A stretch of DNA of 64,000 nt from Hofstenia miamia (taxonomy: Eukaryota > Xenacoelomorpha > Acoela > Hofsteniidae). The stretch is taken from assembly GCA_900660155.1 (NCBI GenBank), contig CABFPE010000442.1, forward strand, positions 172,741-236,740, in the 5' to 3' direction. The first letter of the stretch is position 1. The number at the start of each line of letters is the position of its first letter. The notes under the pieces are model-generated. The model worked only from the letters and a program-made list of their open reading frames with translations. It did not search any database and was not told where the DNA came from. The position numbers were made by a program, and so were the translations under genes. Of the stretch, positions 61,051 through 64,000 are shown one piece after another.

Positions 61051-61404
61051 CTGTCCGATCCCAAATTTTTAATATTTTATGTCACATTTTGTTCAAAAAA
61101 TTTCATCTGTCACATAATTTTTTTGCAAAACCATACCTAGTAATTACCTGTCATAGTCATAATGTAATAATTAAGAATTTTAGCAGGTACACATTATTTA
61201 TCATTTTTTGAATTTGTAGTTGTAACGTCTGACATTTTATAGGGTTGGACGCTACAAGAGCCATTTACATATCTTTAACTTTAACTCTATTAACCATTTA
61301 TTGTTTATTGCATTTATTCTAATGGTTTTTTCTTTTAATTTAACGTTTATTAATTCTTCAATGCGATACTAAGCATTGGGTTTCTTAGTTCACTATGCTA
61401 TACA

Positions 61405-61913
61405 ATGTGGAAACTGCAAATGGAGGCGTCTCCGGATATTAAATGGCGATGGTGGTGCGGTATTTTAGAGCAAGTAAAGTCTTGGAAAAAAGAATTTACG
61501 GCAGAATTTAAAAGTTATCGAAGTGGCTCTACACGTATAAAAAAAGAATGCGAGGCCACACAGAAAAGAACTGAATTATATAGTGAATTCATACAAAGAT
61601 TCAGTTATTAACAGAGTTTCTTCAAGAATTACTAAATTCTCGCACAAATCTCCTTCCCCAAATATCATGTGTTGTGATAAATTTGGTTAAAACATCTTTT
61701 GAGCATTATACATGTTCTAGTAGCAGAAATTTTCATGCTAGAAATTTGGTTACGGAAAGTACATTTATAAGCGCGCTAAGTTTACATGATGAGATTGGCG
61801 TATTTTACTTGGGATTACACGGCAAAATCATCCTGTATTCTAAAGCAAATATGCACAAACGTATTTTGAGGTGTCCCATTAAGGAGGTAAATGCTCTGTA
61901 CAAATCGGATTAA
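61405..61913 (+). other. two adjacent unrecognised ORFs
   Basis: A 68-codon frame (61405-61611) with a Lys/Glu-rich segment (KSWKKEFTAEFKSYRSGS) and a 79-codon frame (61674-61913), separated by 62 nt in a stretch slightly richer in G+C than its flank. No family, signal peptide or membrane segment is recognisable. It could be a decayed gene or element fragment; chance is the default. Confidence 0.15.
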
Positions 61914-61919
61914 CATGAC

Positions 61920-61920
<1 letters not shown>

Positions 61921-61944
<24 letters not shown>
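61921..61944. repeat. (TA)n microsatellite
   Basis: About 12 units, followed by a short CA/TA mixture. Confidence 0.9.
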
Positions 61945-61952
<8 letters not shown>

Positions 61953-62708
61953 TCCATATTCATTATCACAATATATCATAATCACTTAAAAACTATTAGA
62001 TGACGGTGTTCATAAAATTTGTAGTTTTGATTTCAATGCTTTTACTAATTAATTTGTAACTGAATTTAAACAACTTTATATATTGAATCAATAAAGCCAA
62101 GAAGTGATATGAGAATTTGCAATAAACCTAATTATATTTAATTTATTAATACGTTCTAATGAAGTAACCCAGTAGACATCATTAGCTGAGTAATGATTGA
62201 AAATTAAATTTGTATGATCTGATAAGATAATTTTTACTTCCGGATACTTTTGAACTATGATTAAAGAAAATAGCTTTATGTGCAATTTAGAAAATTCTCT
62301 CAAATTTCACTCAAAAATTCAAAAAAATCCCAATTAAAAACTATTTACTATAATAAATGCACATTAGCTATAAGACAAGTAGAATTTAAGCAAAAAGAAA
62401 TTCAAAATTCCTTTATAAGCACCTCGATCCGTCTGTAGAATGAAATGCCCATAGAAGTTAAGAAAGGCAAGTCTCTAAATATTTTTTAGAATAAAATAAG
62501 ATATTTATACAATTTATATAGGCTAAGTTGTTTGAAGATAAGTGGATACGTTTTAAGTATAATAACGTAGAATACAGCATAATAATTATTAAAATGCCCG
62601 AATTTAAGTGTAATTTACCATTTTTTATATGTGCCTTCTGTTATATTTTTATTGAAGTTTTTTATATAAATGTTTTTATGACGCACTTTTTTTACACTGC
62701 CCAATATG

Positions 62709-62712
<4 letters not shown>

Positions 62713-62739
<27 letters not shown>
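62713..62739. repeat. (TA)n microsatellite
   Basis: About 13 units. It gives the poly-Tyr/Ile end of a 73-codon ORF that is not a gene. Confidence 0.9.
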
Positions 62740-62743
<4 letters not shown>

Positions 62744-62749
62744 AATTAG

Positions 62750-63827
62750 TACTAAATAAAGCATCTTATATTTCTTACATTGGAAAAACTAAATAGCCTC
62801 TTCAAATTAGTAACCTAAAGCAATACAATGTATAGAAAAATAGTAAAATATTTGAAGCAGGCAAAAGTTCATAATAATTGGAATTGCAGAAAATAAATCC
62901 AATGTGACCATACTTGCAATCATAGTCAAAGGTTTACACGCTGGTCCTCATTTTGCTCCTCGTATAATTTCAGTTGCAAATCACACTGGTGAATTTTTGT
63001 ATAAGAAGGTTTTCAATTTGGCCAATTCAATACTGGACTCAGATATGAATGTTATCAATTCCAGCCAATTATAGAAACATACTGAATTCAAATATTAATA
63101 AATAATAAAATCTTGATTTTGTAACCCTCTCATAGGGGGAATTGTATTGGGTTCTGTTTGTGATAATTGCTCTTCAAATCGCTAAGATGTGCTTGTTATC
63201 GCGGTTTTAGAAAAAATGAAGATTTGGTCCAATTACCTCTGCATTTCCTTGGTACTTATTAGTCGATTCACCACGTTTTCTTAGGACCACACGGAACTCT
63301 TGGATTACTGAAAAACAATAAATTATTTGATTTAAAAATAAAGGCGCTAAGTGGAGTCATCTCACATTATTATATCGAATGGAGGTTGATCACACATTAC
63401 GTTGCCTTAAAATAAATTCCTTCACACGTTTGCGATATTGCTTCAAATTTCTAATACATTTAATTTCTTTTAGATGCTCATTTCATTGTCTTACTGCAGT
63501 GTTCGAAAAAGATTTTGTTCAATATTAAATTTATGTGCTTGGTTACATTTAATCGTTCAAATCTTTTTTTGAACTGATTGGTAAATTATTGAATTTTTAA
63601 GTCATTAAAATGTGGAGAACTTTCACAATTTATACAATTTAGTGAAGGTGTTAAATTGAATTGATTAAGCGCATTAGTGTAACTATAGCAGAAAAATGTT
63701 TCTGAAATCCAAATTGTGTATCAAATATGGGGTTAATTTATTGTATGTGTCCGTAAAGTTGATCATATAAAGTTTCTTTAACATTCTCCAAGAAGTCTTT
63801 AGTTTTTAAGCACTGGCGGGACATGAG
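62750..63827. other. intergenic, nothing recognised
   Basis: A+T-rich sequence with no ORF, repeat or RNA I can support. Confidence 0.55.
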
Positions 63828-64000
63828 CAGTGGCGTACACAAGAAAGAGATGGTAGAATAACCTCCCCCTGCCTTTAACATTGATTTTGATTGGCTAAAT
63901 CAACAAATTTTCTGTAAAAAATATTTAAACATATAAAATCTAACATAGTGACTAATATTAAAGTTTTGTTGAAAGTAAACTTTCTAAAGCCTTCCAACAA
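63828..64000. mobile_element. possible left end of a hAT element running off the window
   Basis: CAGTGGCGTACACAAG at 63828 closely resembles the hAT terminus at 52866 (CAGGAGCGTACACAGG). The right end, if any, lies beyond the window, so the duplication cannot be tested; the 8 bp before it are GACATGAG. Confidence 0.35.

Larger units (their letters stand above)
59750..61256. repeat. older short element interrupted by the hAT insertion
   Basis: TGTAACGTCCGAC at 59750 and its inverse GTTGGACGCTACA ending at 61256 bracket the hAT element, whose target duplication falls in the left copy. Without the hAT it is about 220 bp. A third copy, TGTAACGTCTGAC, lies at 61221-61233 and forms a hairpin with the right end. 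TG...CA ends leave a solo LTR as an alternative; the class is not resolved. Confidence 0.35.

Noticed and set aside
60808-61211. ORFs of 110 and 99 codons in overlapping frames
   Set aside because: They run through the CGTGTATGTAT word cluster and right end of the hAT element; Cys/Val/Tyr-rich from repeats, no domain.
1-64000. tRNA genes, rRNA, CRISPR arrays, operons, riboswitches
   Set aside because: No B-box-like GGTTCRANNCC with a cloverleaf, no regular spaced repeats; prokaryotic features are not expected in this animal DNA.

Overview
The window is about 70% A+T invertebrate animal DNA. It is dominated by one minus-strand gene, a TCF/LEF (pangolin-type) Wnt effector whose nine coding exons I could place exactly between 45602 (ATG) and 8536 (stop). 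The exons join without a break into 1473 nt, or 490 codons plus stop. The protein has an N-terminal beta-catenin-binding segment, a conserved [10 protein letters not shown] motif, a canonical HMG box, a basic tail and a four-cysteine C-clamp. A C-clamp in an apparently typical TCF fits a non-vertebrate metazoan. I cannot name the species; the base composition, (TA)n tracts, hAT/mariner/piggyBac debris and uniform TTTAG splice acceptors are clues only.

Layout. 1-8.5 kb: 3' flank of the gene, with a decayed mariner (5.05-6.11 kb), a possible piggyBac-like C-terminal fragment (3.47-3.74 kb) and fragments of hAT-like ends. 8.5-13.0 kb: the compact 3' half of the gene, exons 9 to 4, including HMG box and C-clamp. 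13.0-41.0 kb: a 28-kb intron 3 with no supportable exon. It holds one assembly gap of 150 N, a hAT MITE with perfect 8-bp target duplications (26.7 kb), a piggyBac-like MITE (33.9 kb) and several less A+T-rich islands with clustered TCF/HMG sites. 41.0-45.6 kb: exons 3, 2 and 1. 45.6-45.9 kb: a CpG-richer promoter/5'UTR with sites matching both the HMG-box and C-clamp (helper) consensus. 46-64 kb: upstream flank with no recognised gene but many non-autonomous DNA transposons. These include a four-deep nest of hAT MITEs at 55.2-57.7 kb and a hAT element with a broken transposase C-terminus at 59.8-61.05 kb.

How it fits together. The one host gene encodes the nuclear DNA-binding partner of beta-catenin. 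Its C-clamp would read GC-rich helper sites (RCCGCCR in Drosophila) beside HMG sites (CTTTGWW), and such pairs occur in its own promoter and largest intron. Autoregulation is therefore a testable inference. Exon 8 carries three of the four C-clamp cysteines and is 73 nt long; skipping it would shift frame and end the protein after 12 new codons, a natural route to a short-tail isoform like vertebrate B-tails. All coordinates come from reading the sequence by eye; no alignment or search was run.
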